Assembly: GCA_013388645.1 (NCBI GenBank)
Contig: JACAEV010000145.1
Span: 1 to 58,586 of the forward strand
Direction: 5' to 3'
DNA from: Syntrophaceae bacterium
GTDB lineage: Bacteria > Desulfobacterota > BSN033 > UBA1163
DNA length: 58,586 nucleotides
Position 1 is the first letter of the stretch. Each line of letters begins with the position of its first letter. Below, piece by piece: positions 1-9,973 of the stretch. A program made the translations under genes and the position numbers. The notes below the pieces were generated by a model, which had not been told where the DNA came from, made no database searches, and saw only the letters and a list, made by a program, of their open reading frames with translations.

Positions 1-101
1 ATTTGCCCCTCTTCGAGACGGCTCATGACCCGAATTCGCTTAGGAATGGTCAACTGGCCACGGGATTTGATTTCTGCTGTGATGGATCTTGCAGCTTGCA
101 C
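1..101 (-). CDS. AbrB/MazE (SpoVT-AbrB) family DNA-binding protein, N-terminal part, truncated by window start
   Basis: Minus-strand frame from GTG at 101 with AAGGAGG upstream reads VQAARSITAEIKSRGQLTIPKRIRVMSRLEEGQ; the KSRGQLTIPKRIR core is typical of AbrB/MazE. Confidence 0.7.
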   Translation of the reverse strand, partial: MQAARSITAEIKSRGQLTIPKRIRVMSRLEEGQ

Positions 102-120
102 GTTGCGCCTCCTTATTTTA

Positions 121-149
121 TTCTGAATTCAGAATATCAGAATTCAGAA
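121..149. promoter_or_regulatory. Tandem palindromic operator-like sequence upstream of the AbrB-like gene
   Basis: TTCTGAATTCAGAATATCAGAATTCAGAAA: palindrome TCTGAATTCAGA followed by the related TCAGAATTCAGA, just upstream of the RBS/GTG. Confidence 0.5.
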
Positions 150-322
150 AAAAATGCAATATCCAAATTTACTCCACTTTGATTTTGCCATCTTCCTGTG
201 CGAAGTTTTGGGGTCAAATCTTTATTCTTGACTTTGCTCGCTGCCTATAAAACAATCTTAAGCATGAGCTTTCAGGTGCTCCTTGCTATCTGGATAGCGT
301 GATCTTAGGAGGGTCAAAATAA

Positions 323-352
323 AAAGCCCTTTAAAAACAAGGGCTTTCTTTC
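323..352. terminator. Rho-independent terminator-like hairpin
   Basis: AAAGCCCTT-loop-AAGGGCTTT followed by CTTTCTT. Confidence 0.55.
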
Positions 353-530
353 TTAATATTGGTGGTCCCTAGTGGGCTTAAAGTAGAACTCCACTCCTCC
401 AGAAATATTAAATTTAACTTATGGAATCAAAAGGTCCAGAAAAATCGACGTTATGTACATAAGCCTAATACCGACACTTCTGGCAAAATCAATCTAACAG
501 AAGAAACTTTAAAATGTCAAGGAGTTAAGG

Positions 531-573
531 AGCGTAAATAGACGCCTCACAGCGTTTGTTTACGCTTTTTTGT
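531..573 (+). terminator. Terminator-like nested hairpin with T-tract
   Basis: AGCGTAAA ... TTTACGCT (also AGCGT-TTGTTT-ACGCT) followed by TTTTTTG. Confidence 0.5.
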
Positions 574-800
574 TTCAAAATTCGTACGAGATTAGCACTG
601 AGAATCTTCGATGGTCCTATCCTTAGAGACAGTTGAGCAATGGCAATCATAATGCACGGCTTTAAGAAACTATGAAGGGAGGTGATGGAGTTGAACGGCA
701 GGCCACTGTCAAGCCTCGGATTTTCTGTATCCATTGTGTCGGAAGGAAATCCGAAAATTTGTCAATCACGTCAAACCAAAACGAAAGGAGCTAAGAAATA

Positions 801-1330
801 TGGAATTTACTTCTCTCAGACAGGCACTTTCAGAAGTCGTTAAAATTCTCAAACGGTTTCTCTACTTCAAAGACCCCTTCTCTTATTTGATACTGGGTCT
901 CTTTGTGCTCCAAACCCACTGCTACGAAATTTTTGATGCGGCCCCTTATATCTTGCTTAACGGTCCCCATGCCTCTGGCAAGACTCTGACTCTTGACCTG
1001 CTCAACCTGCTTTGTCATCGTTCCCTCCTGATCTCTCAAATCACCAAAGCCGGGTTCTTTCACGTGATTCACCGATTGAAGGGAACGCTCTTGCTTGATG
1101 AGGCGGAAAATCTATCCAGGCGTTACCAGTCCGAATTTGATATGGCAGTCCTGTTGCACGGGTACCGAAAAGGCGGGTTCGTGGTCCGCGTGGATCCAAG
1201 AAAACGCAAGCCCACAAAATTCAAGGTGTATGGTCCGAAAGTGATGGCCAACATCTCCGGGATCTACTCCAGACAACTTAGAAGCCGCTGCATCATCATC
1301 AAAACCACACCAATTGAAGGAGGAGACTAA
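801..1330 (+). CDS. P-loop ATPase/primase-helicase-like protein (DUF3631/DUF927-like)
   Basis: ATG at 801 with AAAGGAG RBS; Walker A LLNGPHASGKT, Walker B-like LLLDEAE. Confidence 0.55.
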
Positions 1331-1331
1331 A

Positions 1332-1997
1332 ATGGAAAGATACATAAGTTTTCGACATGAGAAATTATTTAAGGACTTAGCTAAAGGCATAACAACATTA
1401 TTCAAATCAAGAAAGTTAAAAAAGCAGATTGCCGTCCTTTACGAAAACTTGGAACCGGTGAAGGGACTGAATGGAAGAGACTTCGAGCTCTGGTCGGGCA
1501 TTCTTGCCCTTGCCCAGAAGATTGATTCTGAGAATCCAAATCTTAATCTCTATGACCGTGTTCTCAAGGTCGCTATTTCCGCCACCGAGAAAAGGGACGA
1601 GGAAACTTTCTTCTTGGATTGGAACTCTCGATTCCTGATATCGGTAGCAAATTACGTTAAAGCCAACCAGCATGACAGCAACACCTTTATCCAAGCCGAC
1701 TTAATCACCAACCATGTCAGCGACGAAGTTAAGCCTCCCTTCAGAATCCGAACAGAGACCATAGGGAAGCTATTGGACCGTGAATCTATTCTCATTGAGA
1801 GAAGGGTGAGATGGTTCAAAGACAAAGACGGCAGTCAAGTCCACAAGACGGGATGGAGGCTCGATGTCGAAAGGTTAAAGAAAAAGGTCTCCAAATTCCA
1901 GAAGTACATCCAACCCAAAGAAGATCCTCCGGTCAATCAAGGTTTTTCCAATTCCGACCTTGCTGGCATTTTTGACGATGAGCAATTCAAAAATTAG
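1332..1997 (+). CDS. Companion to the ATPase, resembling a DUF3631 C-terminal region
   Basis: ATG at 1332 with GAAGGAGGAGAC upstream; GLNGRDFELWSGILALAQKI pattern; directly follows the P-loop ORF. Confidence 0.4.
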   Translation: MERYISFRHEKLFKDLAKGITTLFKSRKLKKQIAVLYENLEPVKGLNGRDFELWSGILALAQKIDSENPNLNLYDRVLKVAISATEKRDEETFFLDWNSRFLISVANYVKANQHDSNTFIQADLITNHVSDEVKPPFRIRTETIGKLLDRESILIERRVRWFKDKDGSQVHKTGWRLDVERLKKKVSKFQKYIQPKEDPPVNQGFSNSDLAGIFDDEQFKN

Positions 1998-2012
1998 AGA
2001 GGAGAACTAAAA

Positions 2013-2747
2013 ATGTCAATTGCTTTTGAACTTTTCAAATCCATCGGTAAAAGGCCGTGCCCTCCCGGCTCCAGAGTGGACCGCTGCCCAATAGTAATCA
2101 ACGAAAACAGCGAGGATCTTTTAACGTCGAATGTGTTTGGGCTTTTGAAGTTTCTACCGCCGACCGCATGGCCAATCCCCTTACTCGAAATGACCTTCAA
2201 AGGAAGGACTTTCGGCCCTATTGAACGGGGCAAGATCAAGGTCGAATTCTGGAAGAAGCTACCCTCGCCACCCGGAGCCAAATACCACGAAGGGACACCG
2301 GAGATCGACATCGTCATAAAGATTGGCCGCCTGATCGTCCTTCTTGAAGCAAAATACCGATCTCCGATACAGGGAGAGCTCGCCCGTGAGCATAAGAGAG
2401 ACCAGATTCTCAAATACTTGGACTGCGGGGTTCACAACCTCTGGCCAGAATCCGGGACCCCCTGTGAGATCCTTTTCGTTCTTCTGACAGACATGGAACG
2501 AGAACCAGAAACTCTGTCCCAGTACAGGGATCCCGAGAAGATACTCGCGGGACTCACCCAAGCTCGGCCCTTCATCGATTACGAAGATGTAAGCAGAAGA
2601 TTGGCCAGGAACATCGGACATGCCAGATGGAGAGACCTATTACAGATTCTGGAGAATCAGGATGCCAAGAGGCTGAACCCGACAGAGTCGATGATCATCG
2701 CAGACCTCATTGTCTATTTGAGACATAAACTCCGGGCTACAAAATGA
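2013..2747 (+). CDS. PD-(D/E)XK nuclease-like protein, paralog of the gene at 39117
   Basis: Motif EIDIVIKIGRLIVLLEAKY; shares FELxKxxGKxxCPP..., SEDLLTxNVFGxLK and KYxEGxxExD with the 39117 ORF. Confidence 0.6.
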   Translation: MSIAFELFKSIGKRPCPPGSRVDRCPIVINENSEDLLTSNVFGLLKFLPPTAWPIPLLEMTFKGRTFGPIERGKIKVEFWKKLPSPPGAKYHEGTPEIDIVIKIGRLIVLLEAKYRSPIQGELAREHKRDQILKYLDCGVHNLWPESGTPCEILFVLLTDMEREPETLSQYRDPEKILAGLTQARPFIDYEDVSRRLARNIGHARWRDLLQILENQDAKRLNPTESMIIADLIVYLRHKLRATK

Positions 2748-2798
2748 ATGCACCAATGACAGCAGCATTATCAAATCCAAAGGCAAAGGAGAGATGAG

Positions 2799-3146
2799 AT
2801 GGATGTCACAAACCTAATCCCCAGAGTTCCTGATTTCCCGGCGCTGACCATTCGCAAGAGTGGGCATATTTCAATTCATCAGCTGACCGTGGACCGGTTT
2901 GGCCTGATGGGGACTAAATACGTAAATCTCGATTTTGATCCCGTAGAGACTACTTTAGAAATCAAACCCAGTATAGATGAATCTGAGGCTCCCTATAAAG
3001 TCTCTAAGGAGAGGAGTGGTGCGCTCATAATCCAGGCCAAAGAATTCCTTGATTGTACCGGAGTTGTTTATTCCCATGGCTCAAGAGTATTTCCGGTGAG
3101 ATGGAACCGGCTGAAAGGGCGCATTGTGGCCCAACTCAAACAATAA
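2799..3146 (+). CDS. Small conserved hypothetical, paralog of the gene at 4231
   Basis: Shared pattern P.lTIRKsGhiSi..., pYKVsKERs..L.I.akeFL...gv.Y..GSRV; RBS upstream. Confidence 0.55.
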   Translation: MDVTNLIPRVPDFPALTIRKSGHISIHQLTVDRFGLMGTKYVNLDFDPVETTLEIKPSIDESEAPYKVSKERSGALIIQAKEFLDCTGVVYSHGSRVFPVRWNRLKGRIVAQLKQ

Positions 3147-3234
3147 ATTTGAGTTCAAGTTTTCTGCCGGAAAGATACGGCACTAACTCTAATTCCCCGA
3201 TCTTGTCCGGTGCAAGCTTAAAACGTAGGCCGCC

Positions 3235-3275
3235 CCAATTTCCTGTTATGGACTAAGCAGGAAGTTGGAATTTTT
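3235..3275 (+). terminator. Rho-independent terminator
   Basis: CCAATTTCCTG-loop-CAGGAAGTTGG followed by AATTTTT. Confidence 0.7.
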
Positions 3276-3574
3276 AGTTATGAAGCCCCTTGATATAACA
3301 ACAAAGTTGAACAAAACGGATTTTCCATTGTTATTAAAGTATGGCGGTAATAGGCAAGTAAATAGAGTGTAAAGAAAACAGATGAATAGACAGTGCACGT
3401 ACAGAACCAGATAGGACCGGAAATCATTGATCTATAGAAAGGAGGTGAGGCCGATGGTAAGAATCAGATCCCCCTGCGAACTCAGTAACATTTAACGAAG
3501 CGAAGTGTACCCGAATGCTTTAACAGGCTTAAATTCTCAGTCTCAAGACTACAAATAAAAGGGAGGTAATTGAA

Positions 3575-4234
3575 ATGAAAGAGGAGATAGATTTCAAGGA
3601 AGAGGCTATGGAGCACTTCTTTAAATCGTTTAAATTCGAATGGCATGAGGCAAACCGACACTACCACCTCGGTATGGCATGCTCAGCCCTTCTCTGTTTT
3701 GACGAAGCAATCACCGCGTTTGAGAAGGCTGTCTTTATAGATCCAAATCATGTCCAAGCACTCCGTGAGTTGGGATGGCACTACAAGTTCCAAGCTGACA
3801 ACGAGTACGACTACCCAGAGGGACCCGACGACGCGAAAGAAATTTACGAGAAGGCAGCAGCGGCTTATAAGAAAGTTATTCGCTTGAAACCTGCCTTTGT
3901 GTCGGCCCACACAGACCTTGGTACAATCTATGCTGCTTTGGGAAATCATGAAGAGGCCGTCGCTGCCTTCAAGGAAGCGATACGGATCAGACCAACTTAT
4001 GCGGAAGCCCACTATTATCTTGGCCTATCCTATCTGAAGATGGGGGACAAATCTTCAGCGATAGAAGAGTATAACAGGCTTGGATCACTGGGTAGCGATT
4101 TATCCCAGAAGTTGTTCTGTCACCTGTGGCCTGATCAGTGTCAGCCAGTTAAAAGCGTCAAAAGTGAGACGCCTGTTACAAAGCCAATTGAGTCTCCGAA
4201 CTTAAAATCAGAAGAAAGGAGGGAATTGACATGA
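3575..4234 (+). CDS. TPR repeat protein
   Basis: Repeats such as AHTDLGTIYAALGNHEEAVAAFKEAIRIRPTYAEAHYYLGLSYLKMG; RBS GGGAGG. Confidence 0.85.
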   Translation: MKEEIDFKEEAMEHFFKSFKFEWHEANRHYHLGMACSALLCFDEAITAFEKAVFIDPNHVQALRELGWHYKFQADNEYDYPEGPDDAKEIYEKAAAAYKKVIRLKPAFVSAHTDLGTIYAALGNHEEAVAAFKEAIRIRPTYAEAHYYLGLSYLKMGDKSSAIEEYNRLGSLGSDLSQKLFCHLWPDQCQPVKSVKSETPVTKPIESPNLKSEERRELT

Positions 4235-4581
4235 CACTCGAAAAGTTTGAGAGACAACAGCGTCCTGATTGGCCTGCAGCGACCATTAGGAAAAACGGCA
4301 GCCTCAGCCTTAACCACAAGGCCATTGAGGAGTTCCATCTTGAGGGCAAACGAATTTTCACCCTTCACATCGATTCGAAGGCAGGGCAAATCGGGATCAA
4401 ACCGGCTGATGATGATAAAGACCCTTCTGCTTTCAAGGTCTGTAAAGAGAGGGGGAAGACATTGACCATCGGATGCCAGGCCTTTTTGAAGGCTGCAAAG
4501 ATTCCATATTGGCAGGGCTCAAGAGTCCTCAAGGCCGAGTGGGACTCCCAAAAGGGTATGCTCATCGTGAAGATCAGTTAA
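4231..4581 (+). CDS. Small conserved hypothetical, paralog of the gene at 2799
   Basis: Start overlaps the stop of the TPR gene; sequence similarity to the 2799 ORF. Confidence 0.55.
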   Translation: MTLEKFERQQRPDWPAATIRKNGSLSLNHKAIEEFHLEGKRIFTLHIDSKAGQIGIKPADDDKDPSAFKVCKERGKTLTIGCQAFLKAAKIPYWQGSRVLKAEWDSQKGMLIVKIS

Positions 4582-4586
4582 GTTTG

Positions 4587-4624
4587 GTGTGGCCCTGGTT
4601 TCTATAATGAGGCCGGGGCCACAC
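4587..4624 (+). terminator. Strong hairpin downstream of the TPR operon
   Basis: GTGTGGCC...GGCCACAC inverted repeat. Confidence 0.5.
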
Positions 4625-4915
4625 TGCACATGTTATTTAGACAGACAAAGACCTACCTCTCCTTTTGGCCAATCTTTGACTATTTCCATCTATTTTGATA
4701 AATTTCTCAGCAGGCGGACCTTCCTGCTTGTCTAACGAGATCAAAGATCATTTGGAGGCTTTCTTAACCTAAAAGGAAAATCTCCAGCAAAGGCAGTTCT
4801 TGACACGGAGAGGCTTACAATCGACGTGCAAACTCAAAAAATGGATGTCTACAGAAAAGTTTCCATAGAGCCCTGGGAAGCGGATGAAGGATCACCTTAA
4901 TGGTAGGGGAAATTC

Positions 4916-6034
4916 ATGAAGGCATTTTTTAGCGATCTCCATCTAAGTGATGGTAAGGACCGAGACGATTTCCAATACCAAACCGAGTTTGATAAACTTT
5001 TGAACGAATTGTCTGCAGAGTACAGAAAGGTGGAGATCGTTTTTCTTGGAGACATTTTTGACTTGATCCGCACCCAGAAATACTATGAGCTTGAGGAAGA
5101 GCCTTTCACTGAGGACAAGATCAGAGCAGTTAAAAGAAGGGTGATGGAAGAGATTGTGGAAAACCACTCACGCTTCTTTGAAACACTGAGGGGTTTCGAA
5201 GAGCAGCCCGATCACACATATAGATACATCGTGGGAAACCATGACTTCGGGATCAGCCTTGATGGTAGGCTTTTGGAAATAATACGAGAAAAACACGGAC
5301 TCACCTTTACTCCTGAAAATTACTATAAGGAAGCACAGTTGGGCATATGGGCGGAGCATGGCCACCGATATGACATCATCAATAACACCTTTAATAATGA
5401 TGGAACACCGATACCCTACTGTCTCGGCGACAAAATCGTCGTTGAAATAGTGAATAGGTTTTTCGAGAAGGTGAGAGAAAAACAAGAAGAATTAGGGATC
5501 AACCCCGAGATAATCCATGACCTCGATAACGTGAGACCCCAGTCGGCCATTGTGAATTGGCTTGATTACATCGATGAGACAGGCCAACTCAAGCGGCTCT
5601 ATTACGAAACCATAACAAGTTTCATTGTCAACAATGTAGACGAAGTGGCACCCCTGATATGGGATTTCTTATTGGGCAAATACCAGCCAGATCTCCTGAA
5701 GGCAGCCAGAGAACTCGCAAAGAAAGGGGTTGGCAAGTACATCATCTTTGGGCACACCCATGCCCCGCTCGATAAGAGATTGGCGAAAGGAGCAAGACAC
5801 CTGAATAGTGGCACATGGAGGAAATTTATTGAACCGAAGGGACGCCCGTCAACCAGAATGAGAACCGTGCCCACATATAGTGAAGGCGGAGAGCAGTTCT
5901 ACACTCAAGAGCCATACTTCTACTACAAGTTCAAATCCACGATAAACCTGAGCCACGTACTATTTTATGAAGAGGGAGAAGGCGAAGTAGGGCCACACCT
6001 GATCCAGCAAGAAAAACCGATTCCAAATGGTTGA
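4916..6034 (+). CDS. Metallophosphoesterase (calcineurin-like)
   Basis: FFSDLHLSDG, FLGDIFDL, YIVGNHDF, AEHGHRYD, IFGHTHAPL motifs. Confidence 0.88.
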   Translation: MKAFFSDLHLSDGKDRDDFQYQTEFDKLLNELSAEYRKVEIVFLGDIFDLIRTQKYYELEEEPFTEDKIRAVKRRVMEEIVENHSRFFETLRGFEEQPDHTYRYIVGNHDFGISLDGRLLEIIREKHGLTFTPENYYKEAQLGIWAEHGHRYDIINNTFNNDGTPIPYCLGDKIVVEIVNRFFEKVREKQEELGINPEIIHDLDNVRPQSAIVNWLDYIDETGQLKRLYYETITSFIVNNVDEVAPLIWDFLLGKYQPDLLKAARELAKKGVGKYIIFGHTHAPLDKRLAKGARHLNSGTWRKFIEPKGRPSTRMRTVPTYSEGGEQFYTQEPYFYYKFKSTINLSHVLFYEEGEGEVGPHLIQQEKPIPNG

Positions 6035-6145
6035 CCAAGGGCAAGTTGGAGATAGAAAACACAGCTCTTTGGTAGTGAGACGGGTGAGTGCTGAGGCAGG
6101 ATCAACCGTTAGTCCATAATTCACATCACAATAGGAGGTGATTTT

Positions 6146-6997
6146 ATGTCTTCTTTTCCTTTCAATTACATTCCTGAGAACCTAAAATTTGCTGATAAGC
6201 CTGTTTGGGTATCCGCAACCGACGGTGACACCCCAACCCTTCAACTGCCAATTAGAATGCTCGGCATGGATGCCCCTGAACTCCACTATCAAGGGGCAAC
6301 GGAGAAGACCCCAGGTAAATACGATGCCAAAATGGAGAACTTTCTCAAAGTAGAAGGAAAAGATCTTGATGTCGGCTTGAAAAAACATCTTGAGAATCGC
6401 CTAAAAGACAAACCCAGCACACGCCAAATTCAAGACGGCAAAGTGGCATTTGATCATTTCCTGGACATTGTAGCATACCGCCTGGACCGTGGTGTCGGAA
6501 AGAACGGCAAAAAGCTCACTCCCCGAAAGATCTTCATTATGGCTCCACAAGAGGTATTTGACCGTTATGGCCGCCTCCTTGCCTATATCAATGCTGCGTA
6601 CGAGAAGAGTGAACTCAAGAAAATACCGTTATCCAAACGCCCAACATTTAACCTCCAGATGATCCAAGATGGACATGGGGTCAGCCTCACCATCTATCCG
6701 AACATTCCAAAACCAGACGACCTAAAGATGGTTCAGGATGCAGTCAAAAACGCTCGAACCCACGGGAAGGGGTTCTGGAAACAGGCAGGGAAAGTTCTTT
6801 TGCCTTATGAGTTCCGATGGATTGTCGACACGATTCTCGGCAAACGCAAAGGCCCAGATCGATACTGCTCTGACATTACTACCGGGAACTTATTTCCTCC
6901 CCAACAGTATTACCGAGTTCTACCTGAGAATCGATTGTTCTTCTATGAGGATCAGGTAGGCGATGCGCTCAAAATGGGGCTGAAGCTAACGGTATAA
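6146..6997 (+). CDS. Staphylococcal nuclease-like (SNase/TNase) protein
   Basis: VSATDGDTPTLQLPIRMLGMDAPEL and FDRYGRLLAYI motifs; RBS AGGAGGTGA. Confidence 0.75.
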   Translation: MSSFPFNYIPENLKFADKPVWVSATDGDTPTLQLPIRMLGMDAPELHYQGATEKTPGKYDAKMENFLKVEGKDLDVGLKKHLENRLKDKPSTRQIQDGKVAFDHFLDIVAYRLDRGVGKNGKKLTPRKIFIMAPQEVFDRYGRLLAYINAAYEKSELKKIPLSKRPTFNLQMIQDGHGVSLTIYPNIPKPDDLKMVQDAVKNARTHGKGFWKQAGKVLLPYEFRWIVDTILGKRKGPDRYCSDITTGNLFPPQQYYRVLPENRLFFYEDQVGDALKMGLKLTV

Positions 6998-7125
6998 TTC
7001 ATGAGAGGGTATATCAATCTGTCAATGCCAGGATTCAGACAACTATCAGAACTTCTTCTTGAACGGACAGATCAAATAATATTCTGCCCAGTATATCGAT
7101 GAAGGTAGTAAGGTAGTAATGATAA

Positions 7126-8355
7126 ATGAGCCGACCCTCACATCGAAAACCGATAGATGAAATAGCTTCGATAGTACATAACCGACCACTTGCATCAGCC
7201 ATCTATAGGTCAGTGGCTTCAGGTCTTGATTGCCCTTTTGTTCACCTCGTTAGTTGCAGGACTGTCTATGAGTTATTTAAGCGATCACTTGACTCTGCAA
7301 TCCGAGACATTGAGGAACATCCAAAAGGTAAGCTTTTCCAGAGATTGATTGAATATGGCCCTCACAATCCCGATGTTCCTGAATCATTGATTAGTGATCA
7401 CAAGACAACTTTATCCGATCCTGAATGTGGAACATGTGTTGAATTTATTTATTCACATATGGTTAACCGCTTCAAGGGCGAACTGGCCGAGCTACTCGCA
7501 ATTGATCCTTGCATTGCCCTCATTCAACAATTGCGCAGAAAAGGACACTTGCCTTCAGACGTTCAGCTCTTTTGGGGTGAAATGATACAAGAACGCCGAA
7601 AGGTAAAAACTAAAGAAGGCAATCTACAGTGGGGCAGTTTTACCAAAGGCGCCGATGGCTTACTTGCCGAAGAGGTATCAGATCGACACAGCAAGTCCTT
7701 TGATACCCTAAAAGTTCTGGGTATCGTTGAAGTTAAGTCCATGTCTTACCCCATGCAAAAAGTCGCTACCCAAATCAACAGCCACATTATGCGACTGAGA
7801 GGGGGAATTAAACTTGAAGGAAAAGAATGGACATCTAACCATCTATCTGTTGCTCCCATTAATACCCCTAAGAAAAAGAAGTTGAAACTGGCACGAATTA
7901 TGGTGGTGCCCTCGACATGGAAGTTAAGTCGTGAATGGCACAGTGTAAAGGCAGATAAAGGTCGGGAAATAGTGCTCCCTGAACCCTCTGAGACACAACT
8001 CCAGGCTCGATTTGAAGAATTGGAATCCAATCTATGGAAAATTACACTTCCGTGGTCCGTGGAGGGACTCAATCAAGCATCCTATGAGATGACCTTCTGG
8101 TATATGTCACAAGTAGGTTCGCATGTTTACAAGAATAAAACCTTCCCAAAGGGGTGGGAATACATGACACCCAAAGAGGCTGGATATAATGCCATCAAGA
8201 TGATGCTTTATTACATTCCATTGCGCTATATTTCAACACGACAGGGACGCCTGGCTACCAGGCTCTATAATGTCTACTGTTTTGGCTATCCCTTAGGCGC
8301 TGACAGTAAAGAGATGCTGTGGCCAGACAATTTTCCTTACCGAGAGAAGAAATAG
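7126..8355 (+). CDS. Putative PD-(D/E)XK restriction-like protein
   Basis: KGADGLLAEE...LKVLGIVEVKSMSYP motif. Confidence 0.45.
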   Translation: MSRPSHRKPIDEIASIVHNRPLASAIYRSVASGLDCPFVHLVSCRTVYELFKRSLDSAIRDIEEHPKGKLFQRLIEYGPHNPDVPESLISDHKTTLSDPECGTCVEFIYSHMVNRFKGELAELLAIDPCIALIQQLRRKGHLPSDVQLFWGEMIQERRKVKTKEGNLQWGSFTKGADGLLAEEVSDRHSKSFDTLKVLGIVEVKSMSYPMQKVATQINSHIMRLRGGIKLEGKEWTSNHLSVAPINTPKKKKLKLARIMVVPSTWKLSREWHSVKADKGREIVLPEPSETQLQARFEELESNLWKITLPWSVEGLNQASYEMTFWYMSQVGSHVYKNKTFPKGWEYMTPKEAGYNAIKMMLYYIPLRYISTRQGRLATRLYNVYCFGYPLGADSKEMLWPDNFPYREKK

Positions 8356-8459
8356 GATCGGACTCCATGACCCTTAACAAAAATAGTCCGCTTCTTTTGC
8401 ACTTGATAAAACGTATTTATCAATTCTTATAAAGTTTAAGTGGCTCTGTAATAAAGAAA

Positions 8460-8903
8460 ATGAGTATAAAAGGACCCGAACCAAAGCGACTTCTCAAAGG
8501 GAAAACCTTTCATAAAAAGATCCAAAAGGATTGGCATAAAAATGCCGAAGGCCCTGTTAAAACAGAGAAATCAATTACAAAGCCCAGTGGACGAAAAGGG
8601 CGTATCGATGTATTAGCCCAGAGTGATAATTCACTGGTTGCCGTTGCTGAAATTAAAGCATCCGATTGGGACACGATGACAATATCTTCAGTCCGTAGAA
8701 GCGTAAGACGCCAAGCAACTCAAGTCTGGGATTACATCGAGTCGCAATTAGAATCAGGGAGAGACGTATCGCCTGGCATTATATTTCCGAAACGCCCCAG
8801 AGATACAGAATTATTGAAGTTGATAGAGGGGCTGTTTGAAGCAAAAGGACTCTCAGTAGTCTGGGATGATGAATCATTAGAAGATCGCAAAGCACGAATC
8901 TAA
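8460..8903 (+). CDS. Small PD-(D/E)XK nuclease-like protein
   Basis: KGRIDVLAQSDNSLVAVAEIKASDW motif. Confidence 0.55.
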   Translation: MSIKGPEPKRLLKGKTFHKKIQKDWHKNAEGPVKTEKSITKPSGRKGRIDVLAQSDNSLVAVAEIKASDWDTMTISSVRRSVRRQATQVWDYIESQLESGRDVSPGIIFPKRPRDTELLKLIEGLFEAKGLSVVWDDESLEDRKARI

Positions 8904-9138
8904 TCGGGATTAGCCCGAATTGCATCGGAGTTCTTTATGCCAGGCCGACAGCGGACAAGGCTGATAGCCCGTAACCAACAGGGATGTGAAGCGATCAAAA
9001 ATCGGAGCCCTTTGCTCCCATTCCAAAATGAGTTCAAAGAAGACATGTTAGAAATAAAGATTCAGTTTCACCCCGATTGAAACATCGCTGCTATCATTCA
9101 CCAATATGCAATCACGGTATCATAACTGAGGGGAGCCT

Positions 9139-9267
9139 ATGATCACATGGTCATTTAATTTCAGTCAGGCCGCAAAAGAGAACAATGCAGAGAAGTACCT
9201 GTTATCCAGGATAAGAAGTTGGCCGAACGGTATGCGAGGAACTGACAAGAGCATGCCAAGAATCTGA
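9139..9267 (+). CDS. Possible 42-aa ORF MITWSFNFSQAAKENNAEKYLLSRIRSWPNGMRGTDKSMPRI
   Basis: RBS GAGGGGAG 5' of ATG; followed by a hairpin at 9308-9334. Confidence 0.3.
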   Translation: MITWSFNFSQAAKENNAEKYLLSRIRSWPNGMRGTDKSMPRI

Positions 9268-9307
9268 ATTCTAAGTTGGGAGAAGGAAGGCACAGGAGAA
9301 ATAGATC

Positions 9308-9334
9308 AGAGAAAAGGTGAGGCCCCTTTTCTCT
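9308..9334. terminator. 10-bp stem hairpin AGAGAAAAGG/CCTTTTCTCT
   Basis: Perfect inverted repeat, T-rich after the stem. Confidence 0.5.
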
Positions 9335-9668
9335 TCATTATATTCTGAAATTGAAAACCCTCGGGGAGATTACGATTAAGACAAGCTATTGGAATCAAAA
9401 AACTTCTTCCAGTATACCGAGATAATGGTCGTAAGTACCCTTCCCAAAATTTGTCACCGCTTTGAATAAATTGTCATCGTTGGAAAGAGTTTTTCCATTT
9501 TAAGACTTCGTTTTAACCTCACCAAGATAAATAATACCTCTTTTAAATTGAGTAGTTACAAGAAGAGTTATTTCGATCTTTTCTCTGGCATATATCTTGC
9601 TGCCTATCAAAACGAAGAATAGTGCGAAAAACTCTATCAAATTCTAGCAAAGCGAGATAAGCCGTCCT

Positions 9669-9878
9669 ATGGAAAAAAGCAAGAAGGATGAAGTTTTAAC
9701 TACGGACGAAGCGATTCGATACCTAAAGATTTCAAGACCCACCTACTTTAAGTGCATTCACCAGGGCAGGATTAATGCAATCAAAGTCGGCAGTGGCTGG
9801 AGAGTTCTTGAGTCAGAGCTAAACAGATTCTTGAGAAGCGGAAAGGGGAGGTCAAAAGGGACGCCTCAACCGAGTTAA
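9669..9878 (+). CDS. Excisionase/MerR-family small HTH protein
   Basis: LTTDEAIRYLKISRPTYFKCIHQGRINAIKVGSGWRVLESELNRFL. Confidence 0.85.
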   Translation: MEKSKKDEVLTTDEAIRYLKISRPTYFKCIHQGRINAIKVGSGWRVLESELNRFLRSGKGRSKGTPQPS

Positions 9879-9973
9879 GTCGCCCTCCCTTAATACATGG
9901 ACACGAACCGGAACGGGTGGTGATTATTTATAACGTTTTGCCTTATCGTGTCAAGTTAAAAGGAGAATTGGGT

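Noticed and set aside
1-730. Left attachment site partner of the ssrA junction
   Set aside because: No copy of the ssrA 3' sequence GGTGGAGGCGGCGGGAATCGAACCC was seen outside 57339-57403; the left end probably lies outside the window and serine recombinases need only a short core
4740-4902. Open frame without ATG reading ...GFLNLKGKSPAKAVLDTERLTIDVQTQKMDVYRKVSIEPWEADEGSP
   Set aside because: Could be a remnant coding region, but no start codon or RBS and only about 50 codons
9445-9485. Short direct repeat AAATTTGTCACCG / AAATTGTCATCG upstream of the Xis-like gene
   Set aside because: Only two imperfect copies; too weak to call an operator or excisionase site
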